From positions 332,503,953-332,567,952 of the forward strand of contig NC_085140.1 in the NCBI RefSeq assembly GCF_024139115.2: a DNA stretch of 64,000 bases, given 5' to 3'. Source of the stretch: Armigeres subalbatus. Lineage: Eukaryota; Arthropoda; Insecta; Diptera; Culicidae. The position numbers and the translations under genes were made by a program. Shown here piece by piece: positions 22,673-33,641 of the stretch. Each line of letters begins with the position of its first letter. Position 1 is the stretch's first letter. Below the pieces are notes generated by a model. It was not told the origin of the DNA. It ran no database searches and was given only the letters and a program-made list of their open reading frames with translations.

Positions 22673-23960
22673 AAAGACTCTGCTTAACCCACTTCATCAA
22701 CGACAGTTCCTCAATTGAATACGATCTGTCCATGAAACATGCTTTCCAAGGAATACCAGATCACCTTCGACACATATCTATTCCCCCTATTTTTTCCGAA
22801 AAATATGAACATGTCAATTGCAACAACAGATATTTCACTGATGGTTCTCGCATTAACGGATCCACTGGCTTCGGTGTTTTCAATGAAAATTCAACCACCT
22901 TCCGAAAACTTCAGGAACCGTGTTCGGTTTATGTTGCTGAGCTGGCAGCAATTAACTTCGCTTTGGGAATATTTTCCGATCAGCTCGTAGCCCATTATTT
23001 CATCTTCTCGGATAGTCTTAGTTCTATCGAGGCACTCCGGTCGATGAAACCTGTTAAGCACGCATCTTACTTTCTTACAAACATAAGAGAGCAGATGCGT
23101 GTTTTGGTCGAAAGATCATTCAAGATTACCTTTGTTTGGGTTTCATCTCACTACTCAATCTACGGCAATGAGAAGGCAGACTCGCTGGCAAAGGTGGGCG
23201 CACATGAAAGTGAAGTTTATGATAGACAATAGTCGAGCAACGAGTTTTTCCCATTAGTCCGTCAGAGTACTCTTCAAAGTTGGCAAAGAAATTGGACACA
23301 CAACGAACATGGACGGTAGCTATTTTCCATAGTTCCAAAAGTTTCTGGGCGAGCGTGGTTCAGAGGTGAGGACTTAAGTCGAGGCTTCATTCGCGTGATG
23401 TCGAGACTTATGTCTAATCACTATTCACTAAACGCACATCTGTACAGAATAAACCTTGTCGATAGCAACTTATGTAGGTGCGGAGCCGATTATGATGACA
23501 TCGATCACGTAGTTTGGTCCTGCTCGGAAAATGACGCCTCCAGAGAGCAATTATTGGATACCCTTGTGGCCCGAGGTAAACAACCCTTCAGGGAAGTTCG
23601 AGGTGTTTTTGGAGATCGTGATGTTGTCAATTTATAGTTTTCTTTGTGCTTCTGACATCAAAATCTAATATTTTGTTTTTTTTTTCTTTCTTTAAAGTTT
23701 TTTTTTGTTCTGTCTCTGCTTTTATGTCCCGTAGAGCTCCAAAGCTCTTGCCACCCGGAAGATGCTCCCAGCCGAACCATTCCTCGAGCATGACGACACG
23801 CCACATCGTCCCTGGCACCAAATGCCCGGATGAGAAGCTGAAATTACCGGATCTCAAATCCTAAGCCCCGTCCATCCTTAAACATTGTAAACTAGCCTCG
23901 AGTCACCACGAGTACGTTGGTTTTTACCCTTATCTTACTAACTGTATAATAAAATGATAT
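22673..23960 (+). pseudogene. LINE 3' end with RNase H domain and zinc knuckle
   Basis: The frame to 23232 carries an RNase H fold: YFTDGSRINGSTGFGVF (first Asp), VYVAELAAINFALG (Glu), FIFSDSLSSIEALRSM (second Asp) and VWVSSHYSIYGNEKADSLAK (catalytic His/Asp region; the usual GH is SH). After a shift, 23395-23637 encodes NLCRCGADYDDIDHVVWSC, a CC-H-C knuckle. The 3' UTR runs on to about 23960. RNase H-bearing LINEs are of the I, LOA or R1-like groups. It is truncated at its left by a MITE and broken near 23230. Confidence 0.85.
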
Positions 23961-24885
23961 TGATTGTATATATCACAAAGAACAATGGCTCCGTAAAGTG
24001 TTATACACGCCTGAGCCTACCAAATAAACGAAATTGGAAAAAACAATAGTAAGTGAAGAATCTTTGCATGAAACTAGAGAAGCTTTAAGGAAATAGTTTC
24101 CCAAACAAATTGGATTTGTCAACAGTATTTGCAGCAATTCGGAATGGCATGTTAAAAGCAGCATTTTCAGACATGAAAAATTTAATCTAAATGCACCATA
24201 ACACTTTTCCGTAACATCTCATCCCCATCCGCCTGCTTTTTTCAATTGAGTACCTAGGTATCACTGTTCCAGTATGGGAGTCTGTTGGCAAATCCTATCC
24301 TTGCCTTAGAAATAACCATACAGTCATTTTGACTATGGCAAAGATGTTGCTAACCAACCGAGCCGCGTTATCTAACTGACTCACAAGATAAATCACCTCA
24401 TAACAGGCCGATGTACGTTAATTAGTCGAGTCGAGGTGCTGAGAGTTTTCACACCCTTGATGAGTATTATTTTAGTTGACAAAGACACCCTCTAGTCGAA
24501 TCACTTTGGTTGCTCTTTGAAGAGTGGTTATCATGATTCAATTTCCATGATGCCAAATTAACGCACATTTCTTTTACCACACAAAAGAGAAAAATTTAAA
24601 TAGGGTTTAGACAGGCATTTTCGTCTTTTTGTCATAGTCTCGAAAACCAATAAAAAAGACAAACTCATCAATACGGACGCAAAAGGACGTTGCTTTCATT
24701 GGTTTTAGCCCTTATATGTCTAAATAACAGGCACTGTGGAAGCAACTAATACTCAGGAAGGATATACATATGTGATACCTGATACATCACGTAAAATATG
24801 ATTGATATACTATTATGCTTTTATTCCTTATTAGAATCTGACCAAATTCTTCACTTTATTTCTATCAAACCTTTACAGTACTTAC
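23961..24885. other. proximal intron 1 of P450 gene 1, nothing recognised
   Basis: A/T-rich sequence with no TIR pair, RNA gene or coding motif that I recognise. It ends at the GTAAGT donor of exon 1. Confidence 0.4.
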
Positions 24886-25231
24886 ACTTCGATGTGAATA
24901 GTCCCCGTTCAAATCCAGCGAAGCTATACAGGAACGGCTTCTCCAAACAATCGTTACTAGTCAGAATCTGCTGCACCAGATCCGGATGGCACGTGAAAAT
25001 CAGCAACTGTGGCCCTGCCCAAACCTTAACTAGCCGGTCGTGATCGCTGAATATCTTCACAAGTGTGTCAAACCGCTTAGTATCACTTTTCCACATGATA
25101 TCCGCGTTTCCTATTAAAGGATAGACCGGCTTCAGAGAGGGTAAAGCATCCGCGAATTTATACTTTCTTCGATGATTCACGAAAAGCACCCAGCAGAGCA
25201 CCACGAAAAACACACCTAGCACCAACACCAT
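24886..25231 (-). CDS. CYP325-like P450, exon 1 (N-terminal anchor)
   Basis: The first in-frame ATG after an upstream TGA is at 25231-25229. The start MVLVLGVFFVVLCWVLFV is a typical microsomal P450 membrane anchor, followed by a basic stop-transfer stretch (NHRRK) and a proline-containing hinge before GNADIMW. The exon ends ...GLFTSK plus one base at a consensus GTAAGT donor, phase 1. The nearest minus-strand partner is the acceptor before 12970, which starts with two bases completing Tyr and continues KLWRTMRK, exactly the expected CYP4-clan continuation. No other P450 exon lies between them. That the two are one gene with an 11.9-kb intron is therefore a strong inference, not proven. Confidence 0.85.
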
Positions 25232-26119
25232 TCCGAAATCCGATCCCGTCAACGTTCCGTTCGAAACTAATGTTCTTCAGTGACATGAGTTTGCTAATTA
25301 TTCAACGTAACACCTGCCCGATCGCATAAACATTTTCCAATGCACTTGTTTTACCTTTACACCTAGTATTGCGTATAATGACAACGCTACTTATTCGAAG
25401 ATCGTAGCCAAAATCCAAATGAATGTGCTGAGATCGATGAAAATGACCCTGCATGTCACGACCCATCACCGCACTGTCAATGAACTCATTGAAATTTCAT
25501 TTTCGGTGGCTCTTTGCTCGGAAAAAACAGGAAACCAATAGCCCATATGTTACAGTTGACTCCCTCTGCGGACTGCTCACTGCCGTGACCAGTCCCTTGC
25601 CAGTTTGAAGATTGTCAAACCGCCCAACTGCGAAATGCATACACAAACGACCTACCGGCCGTTCAAGGTTGTCCGAAATTAGCGCAAGAACTGCATCCAC
25701 TGATGTTAATCGTAAATTTTGTAGGCACGTACGCTAGCACGTACCTACTTGGTCTAATTCCGGTGCAGGCAAGATTTTAACTGCAGCTGTGGTCACTTCA
25801 GATACTCGTTTACTATCATGCACCGGTGCAACAACTAGTCCGATGAGCAACGTTAGCGTCACCGTTATTGAATTTGTTAGAGGAAGAATCAAAAATGTTT
25901 TTCTCGAGAATTAATTCTATCGCTTTTCTATACTCTGGTGGAGTACGCGTGGGAGAATGCACGTTTATGAGAATAGGTGTGATAATGAAAATGGCAATCA
26001 GATGAGTATGAACCTAATGAATCGCCTGCTTTGAGCGTACTTACAGCGGTACACTCGGAATTAACTTTTTGAAATCAGTATGGCGAAAGGCCAACTTTTT
26101 GAAATCAGTATGGAAATGG
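25232..26119. promoter_or_regulatory. 5' flank of P450 gene 1
   Basis: This lies upstream of the exon 1 ATG on the minus strand. No confident TATA box or initiator could be fixed. The short open frames here show no domain. A local tandem duplication (TTTTTGAAATCAGTATGG) sits at about 26068 and 26095. Confidence 0.3.
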
Positions 26120-26410
26120 AGGGGCCCTCCTTAGCCGTGCGGTAAGACGCGCGGCTACAAAGCAAGACCATGCTGAGGGTGGCTGGGTTCGATTCCCGGT
26201 GCCGGTCTAGGCATTTTTCGGATTGGAAATTGTCTCGACTTTCTTGGGCATACAAGTATTATCATGTTAGCCTCATGATATACGAATGCAAAAATGGTAA
26301 CTTGGCTTAGAAACCTCGCAGTTAATAACTGTGGAAGTGCTTAATGAACACTAAGCTGCGAGGCGGCTCTGTCCCAGTGTGGGGATGTAATGCCAATAAG
26401 AAGAAGAAGA
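26120..26410 (+). mobile_element. tRNA-derived SINE with (AAG)n tail
   Basis: This is the best preserved head of the family (GGGGCCCTCCTTAGCCGTGC; box B GGTTCGATTCCC; tail AATAAGAAGAAGAAGA). Confidence 0.9.
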
Positions 26411-26849
26411 TGACGAAAGGCATCTAAGGTTCGATTTATCAAAATTAATTACCTACCTTCATCGAAAAAATATTTGGTTGGAGTAGTAGCGGACCCCTTC
26501 CTAACTAACCGGTACCAAATAGTTTTTTATGAAAAGTTCCTAATTTTGAGAAAACCCGCGTTATATGTCTCTCGCCATACAAATTTCTGGCGGTTAACTC
26601 ATGCTGGCTATTTTCGCATATACGATAGCGCCTGTATACGGCAGAAGCGGGTAGGAAACCAACCACTGCACTGTAGGTATGTGATTCATTAGATTTTCTT
26701 AGATTTTCCGTCACATATTACGTAAGCACTTATGGGGGGAGGGGGGGTCCGTCATTTTCTTACGCACCATATAAATAAAAAATCATTTGTATGAAAAAAA
26801 TCTTACATGGGTGGAGGGGCGTGGTTGGAAAAACCCAGAAATAATTATG

Positions 26850-27290
26850 CTCACTCACGGCGGAATCAAGTTACGGAGAATGCTCAAAACACGAAGTGAA
26901 ACTCATCATCGGTGACGCAAATGCACAGGTCAGAAGGGAAGTGTTCTTTCGCCCAGTCAGCAACTACCAATGACAACGGCCTAAGGCTAATCAATTTTGC
27001 CGCAGCCAGTGGAATGGCTATCTGCAGCACCTATTCTGACGAAAAGTATTCCTAAAACGATCATGTTTTGGTGGACGGTCGGCATTTCTCGGATATCATA
27101 GATGTGAGGGAGGACCTTCCGTAATCATACAGACCGACTGGAGAAAAATTGAACGCATCGATGCAACAAATTCACGAGGTGTAAGAAGGGTACTTGGTAC
27201 CACATAAGGGAATCAACGGAAATGCTGGTTTGAGTACCAAATAGCAACTGATGAGAAACCCCAGACCAGGAGCATGCTTGTAATAACTAC
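26850..27290 (+). pseudogene. RTE-type LINE endonuclease scrap
   Basis: Broken frames read LIIGDANAQV, then NDNGLRLINFAAASGMAICS and VDGRHFSDIIDVR, the same endonuclease blocks as at about 17500-17760 in the longer RTE copy. Stops and shifts are frequent. Confidence 0.75.
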
Positions 27291-27339
27291 ACGCCAAATC
27301 AAAGAACTATATAAAGAACTAAGAGCAAGATTACCGGTG

Positions 27340-28744
27340 CAGGGTTGTTAATCGTTAATTTATCGTTATCGCCGATAAAGTTGATTGTGATCAACGTTAT
27401 CGGTTGCTACGATAACGATGAATCAACTGAATTATTATCGTAGTTCGATAATTTACGGTAGTTAACTCGATAATTTGCGATAATGAGGTTACTAGATTAC
27501 ACTAATAAGGTTGGTGAAAAATTTTGACAGAAGCCGAGAATGGAACAAATTGTTTGCAGCTGGTTGATGAGAGTCAATTTTGATTGAAGCGGGGCACTCT
27601 AAAATTATTGCTTAATGCCTGCTACTCTACGAAACGGTAAGAAGTGAGGTGCTCTGTTGGTGGTTTAGTGTTTTTTTTTTCACTATACAGCATAAATGTT
27701 CCAATAAAAAGATTGCGGAAATTTGCACTACCCAGGCGGACTTAATTCTCTGAGACAGTGACACTTAAATATGAATACGAGCATAATGACTTTCCTTTGC
27801 TAATCCTTATCGTATAAGCAAGAATATTCACCTGGAATCAATTTGAACCCCTCGGCAATATATTGGGATCCAAGTACTAGAAATTTATTTGATGCAGCGA
27901 TCTGTTGTGCTGCATTCCAGGCAGCACCAGTACCGAGAAAACATTCTCTCAAAAGATTGGTGGACTACCCTCGTCACCTATTCAATATGATTTGGTTAGA
28001 CTAAAGATTTTAGTCTAAACTGTGAGTCAAAGAATATTCATATAACTGGGTGCTCCGGATCTTCAAAACAGAAGTTTTCATAAGACGAGTTTGTACAATC
28101 CCATTGAATTCCACCACTTAATTATATCTTGACAGATACGTATCTTCGACTTGGTCGAGTTGTCTCGAGTCAAGTACGAGACACTGAAGACGGCCTTACT
28201 GTTGAGGTCGAAATACGTACCTGTCAAGATACAATTAAGTGGTGGAATTCAATGGGATTGTACAAACTCGTCTTATGACAAGTGAAGACATTCCACTAAA
28301 AAGCTCAACATAATTTTCTTAACAGAAGTTTTGTTAATCATGCTAGATTAAACATAAGTATAGGTAGACATTAAAAATCCTCTCAGATTCTCTACTGTGA
28401 ACAACTGCGACTCTGTAAGAACTTAAATTATTGGACGAAATAATGTTTTGGTCAATTCGGAGACCTTCTTGAATTCCAATTTAATTCAGGCGTTCCTGAA
28501 TATTGTAAGGCGATACAATATTTTTAAAATAGATATTGCAAATCCAACTTGTGAATATTTGCACTTTGAACTATAGTACATGTTACAGTTAACTCGATAA
28601 TTATCGATAAATCAACGAATACTCGATAACGATAACGTTAATTCAACGCTCACTTTATCGTCAACGAAGCATTATCGTAAAAGCATTATCGTTATCGAAG
28701 TTGGCGTTAAATTAACGATGATAATTTATCGATTAACAACCCTG
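27340..28744. mobile_element. 1.4-kb hAT-type element with 8-bp TSD
   Basis: The left end CAGGGTTGTTAATCGTTAAT and the right end ATTTATCGATTAACAACCCTG are inverse, and the flanking 8-bp repeat TACCGGTG is perfect (27332-27339 and 28745-28752). Long A/T-rich subterminal arms full of TTATCG/CGATAA repeats extend about 150-180 bp inward. No transposase frame is left. A foldback element is nested at 28078-28304. Confidence 0.9.
28078..28304. mobile_element. foldback MITE nested in the hAT element
   Basis: Arms of about 100 bp run inward from ATAAGACGAGTTTGTACAAT / ATTGTACAAACTCGTCTTAT to a centre near GTCTCGAGTCAAGTACGAGAC. The sister copy at 33379-33641 is even more palindromic, and degenerate arms occur at 13060-13135, about 21240 and 34745-34860. 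Confidence 0.85.
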
Positions 28745-28792
28745 TACCGGTGGTGAGTATAAGCCGTTTGGCAGCGCAGTATCATTACTTGA

Positions 28793-29868
28793 CACTTCAC
28801 CGGTCGCTAATAAACGCGCTGCTATAACAGTAGCGCGACTGACAAGTGACCAAATTTGGTAGCGCAGTAAGAGCGCTGCTATTTGATGAACTGTCAACTG
28901 TCAAACATCACCGGTACGGAATACAGCAACCAAATTGAGAGCCGAAAAAAGTGACCGATACGGAAACGAATGACGAAACTAAAACGCGGGTGATTAAAAT
29001 GCACGGCGCGGGTGATTAAAATGCTCGCGACCGATAATGATGCTCTTAGCTCGGTACCAAATCTCGCTTAACTTTTCAAAACATTTTTTTCATGATTTAA
29101 TTTGAGTACTGCAATCAAAAGCATTCATGTTGTTCTGTTGATTGCGCTATTAAAATTAATTCATAAAATAAATGTTACTTAGGTCATTTTGAAAAGTTAA
29201 GCGAGAAATTTGGTCACCTGTCAGTCAGCTACTGTTATAAGCCATTTTATAGAAAGCTCAAATGACATGAGACCTAACACTAATATTTACATTTTACAAG
29301 GAACATTTGCGAAAATGAAATGAAATGATGATGATGATGACGAAATGATGATGGTTTGCATGCAAATTTACCAAAACAAAGACCGAGCCGTTCACTCAAA
29401 ATTTCGATCAGCTGTTCGGATCTGTCTCATAAAATGGCTTATAGCAGCGCGTTTAGTATTGCGAGAAAAGAGAAAAATTCTAATTTTGCGGAGCAAAGAA
29501 GAAGAAGCAGACTGAGTGTCGGAAACTTTAAAATGGCATGCACTGTACGAAAAGTGTTGATATTTCTTGATATCAAGAATATTCGAGAAATCTAAAATGT
29601 TTCAAAATCACATAAATATATGACAAAATGCCTTCAAAGTATCATAAAACTTGTTTAAAAATATAGCGGCATGTAACACTCGTTTCAAGTTGCATATTCC
29701 CGTCGATTTTAAAAATCAACATTCACACCGAAATAATAAACCAAAAATTTTTACCGTCCAACAAGTGATTTGACTTTGGGGAACAACTTTCCGACAGTCG
29801 ACCGTCGGACCCCGGTTCGAATTTTTTAATCTTCTCGCAATAGCGACCTGAGAGTAGCGACCGGTAAA
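28793..29868. repeat. composite repeat with ACCGGTCGCTA ends
   Basis: CACCGGTCGCTA at the left and TAGCGACCGGT at about 29853 are inverse. The paralogous text at 39690-39710 (in inverse) reads straight through this point, so about 1.07 kb is inserted here. Inside are further inverted scraps (ACGCGCTGCTATAACAGTAG versus a broken right copy at 29228 and 29435), a GCGAG-ended MITE at 29060-29210, and a GATGAT microsatellite at 29322-29352. Confidence 0.55.
29060..29210. mobile_element. palindromic MITE, CTCGCTTAACTTTTCAAA ends
   Basis: CTCGCTTAACTTTTCAAAAC at the left and TTTTGAAAAGTTAAGCGAG at the right bound a core that contains TGTTGTTCTGTTGATTGCGC. It is the same family as 6875-6990 and 61384-61508. 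Confidence 0.75.
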
Positions 29869-30041
29869 GCATTGACGAATACATAGACGGAGGGGTGGCC
29901 ATTTTTCCGGGCACCACTATATACCCCTGGGGAGTGACGGATTACAATTATTACAATCACTCGACCATTGAGAAGCCCCTCAATTCGAACCACGTCAGTT
30001 TGACAACAGTTGTCATTTTCATTTTTGTTTATGTTTTTGTT
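29869..30041 (+). promoter_or_regulatory. 5' flank shared with the SPOC-fragment locus
   Basis: GACGAATACATAGAC, CGGGCACCA, TACCCCT and a downstream TTTGACA...TTGTC...TTTTTCTGTTTTTCCCTC pattern recur in inverse at about 39500-39690, upstream of the SPOC fragment. A common promoter origin for both loci is inferred. Confidence 0.4.
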
Positions 30042-30623
30042 ATGTTTTTCTGTTTTTCCCTCGCGTGCCGCACAGCAACAACTTTTTCGGTTGTTCTTTT
30101 TTATTTATTTAAAGGTTATTTAAACGAGGTCGTGAAAAGTGGCATGTTCATTTTTGGATGTTTACCAAGTAAGTTTTAATTTACGGTCTGATTTAAAAAA
30201 ATAATTTGCAATAGTTTTGGTGTTTCAGGTATTTGCTCAACCGGTACTTGCTGCGGGTTCAAAACGTTGAAACGTATCCAGAGTCGTCTCCACAAAAGTG
30301 CTTTGGAAATGAAAATATGTGTCCTGCTGTACGCTCCTGATGGAGCTGGTGAAACCGACTTGGTGAAAAATCAGGAATCACATCAACGACGACGGAACGA
30401 TTCACAACTAAGCGGGGACCAGATCGCTGTCGTGATTGATTGCCCTCTAGGAAAGTTTGAGAAAAAAGGCGAGAAATTTTCTCCACATTTAACTGCTGCC
30501 GTAGCTTCATTGCTTCACCTTTTGGAATCTTTGGTCGCTCACAGGAACCATCCAAGAGGATGTAAGACTTCTGCATCTAATTATCAGGACACAGCCGCTT
30601 TTTGCGTGTGTGTTATTATTTAA
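30042..30623 (+). CDS. candidate two-exon ORF of unknown function
   Basis: An ATG at 30042 (MFFCFSLACRTATTF) leads to a GTAAGT donor after 30168. The 60-bp intron ends TTTCAG at 30228, and the frame stays open across the junction to a stop at 30621-30623, for 173 aa. The N-terminus is hydrophobic and could be a signal or anchor. The rest is mildly basic, with no recognised domain. Further exons (30689-31528, from 31615) would be 3' UTR, with introns of 60 and 86 bp and canonical ends, and AATAAA lies near 31880. The stop lies just 5 nt before a splice donor. The unit may equally be a non-coding RNA or a decayed gene. Confidence 0.35.
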
Positions 30624-30628
30624 AAGAG

Positions 30629-31895
30629 GTAGGTTTTGAATTTGTTTATTTGTCTGTACAGCAGCTCGATTGTAGTGTTGTTTTTTAGGACGAATCTGGA
30701 CGAATGAGGAGACAAACTAGTACCGGACGAAGAGAGGAGCACTTTAGGTGAATGAAAATTTGGTAACCAAACTGCAGATTCCTCAGAAGGATTTGACTAC
30801 AAAATGTGTGTTGCTCGCACTTGATTGAATCCGAAATTAATCCGCTCCAGCATTAACACTGGAGTAAACCGAGAAGGAAATCGATGGCGGAGGTTGTTGT
30901 TGATTAAGCCATCGGCGATACAGGAATGCGTATCATTGACTGTCATATTCTGGCGCATCGCTTGATCGAATAATACGCCGCAATGATAACTTATGGTAGT
31001 GGTCATTCTGGCCAATTATATTGTAGATCCAGTTGAAAACCGAGCTGAGCTCTCGCGACAATCGCATTTTCTCACATTTCCGAATGTCGCAACTGCATCG
31101 CGAGTGGTGCGCATGATGGCGCACGGCTATTGCATAGATGCGCACTACTCGCGATGCAGTTGCGACATCCGGAAATGGAAAAAAATGCGATTGTCGCGAG
31201 AGCTCAGTTCGGTTTTCAACTGGATCTACAATATCTATACGGAAAACAATGTGTATCTCAACCCGTGCGGACTTTGCAGCATAGATGAACCAATGGTGAC
31301 ACTCGGCTGACCCGTCGTAGGATCATCATTGACACCTGCGGAGGCGGGGGAGTACACGACGGTGGTTCTTTTTACGGTTATGACTTCACCAAGGTCAACC
31401 GTTCAGCTGGGTGGCCAAGTTGTTGGTGCAGACCGGAATCTGCCGGTGCTTGTTTGCAAATGTATATATCTTCTACAGTTAATTTGCCATCGGCCTCGCA
31501 TAACTGCATTCGATTATGGTACTTGTCGGTAAGTTTGTGTTGACTGAAATGAACATATTTAAGTGTTATTTAAGTGTTATATATATTTCATAGTATTTTA
31601 TTTCTTTATTTCAGCGAATATTACGGGAAATCGTAGTTGAATGGAAGATATGTATACCGGCTATCAGCTGCTTAGTCGAAAACATTTCAAACAAGACAAT
31701 AAGGAATAAGCATTACACAGCGAGATCAAGGTAGTACACGCGGTGCCGCTTGCCTAGCGGTTTTATGTTATCCTGCGGTTGGCTTTTCCGGATTTATTTT
31801 TAGCGCATCCAGTGTTGATCTCAGCGGAAGTGCCTTCTGCCAGCCATCGCGCGTTTTAAGTTAATATTAATTTATAAGAATAAAATAAAAACATA
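30629..31895 (+). ncRNA. 3' part of candidate spliced transcript
   Basis: A GTAGGT donor at 30629 pairs with a TTTTAG acceptor ending at 30688, and a GTAAGT donor at 31529 pairs with a TTTCAG acceptor ending at 31614. The last exon carries AATAAAATAAA at about 31880. The intervening exon has stops in every frame I read but holds a 97-bp-arm hairpin. Splicing is inferred from sites alone. Confidence 0.35.
31018..31234. repeat. long hairpin, two 97-nt arms and 23-nt loop
   Basis: The left arm 31018-31114 (ATATTGTAGATCCAGTTG ... GTGCGCAT) pairs with 31138-31234 over 97 nt with only a handful of mismatches (for example CGAGCTGAG versus CGAACTGAG). Unlike most repeats here the arms are GC-rich (CTCTCGCGACAATCGCA). 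The hairpin lies within the predicted third exon of the plus-strand spliced unit. Confidence 0.9.
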
Positions 31896-33378
31896 TTATA
31901 AATTTCGAAACCAAAACTATTTTTTGTATATTTTAGAATTGCCTATTTACAATACAAATACTCATAATGAAAGTTCTTTCATCTTGTTGTTTTGAAAGCA
32001 TTTTGTGAATACAAATGGAAAAACACTTTTTATTTTGAGAGAAAACTGTTGCTTTGACAAACAGATGAATCTTGCTGAAACACAGTTTGTGCCTAATTGA
32101 TTACTAAGTTCCTTGATTGCTTTATTAGTTAGTTGGTTGCTTGATTGATCGTAGCTTGCTTGAATGGTGAGTTCCTTGATTGGTTGACTGGTTGGGTGCT
32201 TGATTTGTTAGTTGGTTAATTGGTTGGCTGCTTGATTAATTGGTGGGTTATTTGGTTGGTCGGCTTGTTAGTTGATTAGTTGTTTTGTTGGTTGCTTGAA
32301 TGGTTAATTGGTTAGTTGGTTGGTTGATTGATTGATTTGTTAGATGGTGAAATGATTATTTGCTTGAGTTAGTTGGTTGATTGATAGCTTGTTTGATTCG
32401 TTAGTTGCTTGATTGGTTAATGGTTGCTTGATTGATTGGAAGTGGTCTTGAATGATTGTTTGCTTGATTGGTTAGTTGTTTGATTGGTTGGTTGCCTAAT
32501 TGGTTGCTTAGTTGCTTGATAGGTTAATTGGTTGCTTGATTTATTTTTTAATTGATTGGTAGCTTGCTTGAATGGTTGAATGATTGGTTGCTTGGTTGAT
32601 TGGTAAGATGCTTGATGGGATGGTTGTTTAATAGGATGGTTGCCTAATTTAGTTTATTGGTAGCTTGCTTGAATGGTTGATTTATTGTTTTGTTGTTTGC
32701 TTGAATGGTTTTCATGTTGGTTGCTTTAAAAGTTGATTGGGTTACTTGATTGATTAGTAGGATGTTTGATTATTTTTTTGTTTCATTGGTTGGTTGACAG
32801 GCTGGTGGGTTGGTAGGTTGTTTGAATGGTTGGTTGGTTGATTTGTTAGTTGGTTGAATGGTTGGTTGGTAGCTCGCTTGAATGCCTAATTGTTTTATTG
32901 GTTGGTTAGTTATTTGGTAGCTTGCTTAAATGGTTGATTTATTGGTTGCTTGGTTTTTTGGTTTGCTGGTTAGTTGATTATTTGTTTTTTGGTTGCTTGA
33001 TTGGTTGATTAGTTGGTTGGTTGATTGATTGATTAGTTGATTTGTTAGTTGGTTAAATGTTTAATTGCTTGATTGGTTGGAAGTTGATTGGTAGCTTGCT
33101 TGAATGGTTGGTTGGTTGATTGGTAGATTGGTTAATGGTTGCATGATTAATTGGAAGTGGGTTAGAATGATTGTTTGTTTGATTGGTTAGTTGGTTACTT
33201 GATTCGTTTGTTGTTTGGTTGATTTGCTGGTTAATTAGTTATTTGATTGGATAATTGGTTACTTTATTGATTGGTTGCTTGACTGGTAACTTGCTTGAAT
33301 GGTTGGTTGCTTGATTGGTTTATTGGTTGGTTAGTTCACTGGTATCTTGCTTAAATGATTAATTGCTTGATTGGTTTC

Positions 33379-33641
33379 CCTTGTCATAAGACGAGTTTGT
33401 ACAATCCCATTGAATTCCACCACATGATTGTATCTGGACAGATACGTATTTCAACCTCAACAGTAAAACCGTCTTCAGTGTCTCGTACTTGACTCGACTC
33501 GACGACGAGTCGAGTCAAGTACGAGACACTGAAGACGGCCTAACTGTTGAGGTCGAAATACGTATCTGTCAAGATACAATTAAGTGGTGGAATTCAATGG
33601 GATTGTACAAACTCGTCTTATGACAAGTGAAGACATTCCAC
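33379..33641. mobile_element. foldback MITE at the centre of the array
   Basis: Arms of about 125 bp run from CTTGTCATAAGACGAGTTTG / CAAACTCGTCTTATGACAAG to a nearly perfect centre around GACTCGACTCGACGACGAGTC. It is the same family as 28078-28304. The array flips strand exactly across it. Confidence 0.9.

Noticed and set aside
24851..25252. P450 start at 25252
   Set aside because: That position is TTG. The first ATG after the upstream in-frame stop is 25231, which gives a normal membrane anchor.
30933..31310. Two protein ORFs over the hairpin at 31.0-31.3 kb
   Set aside because: They mirror each other because of the inverted repeat. No domain is seen and the starts are arbitrary.
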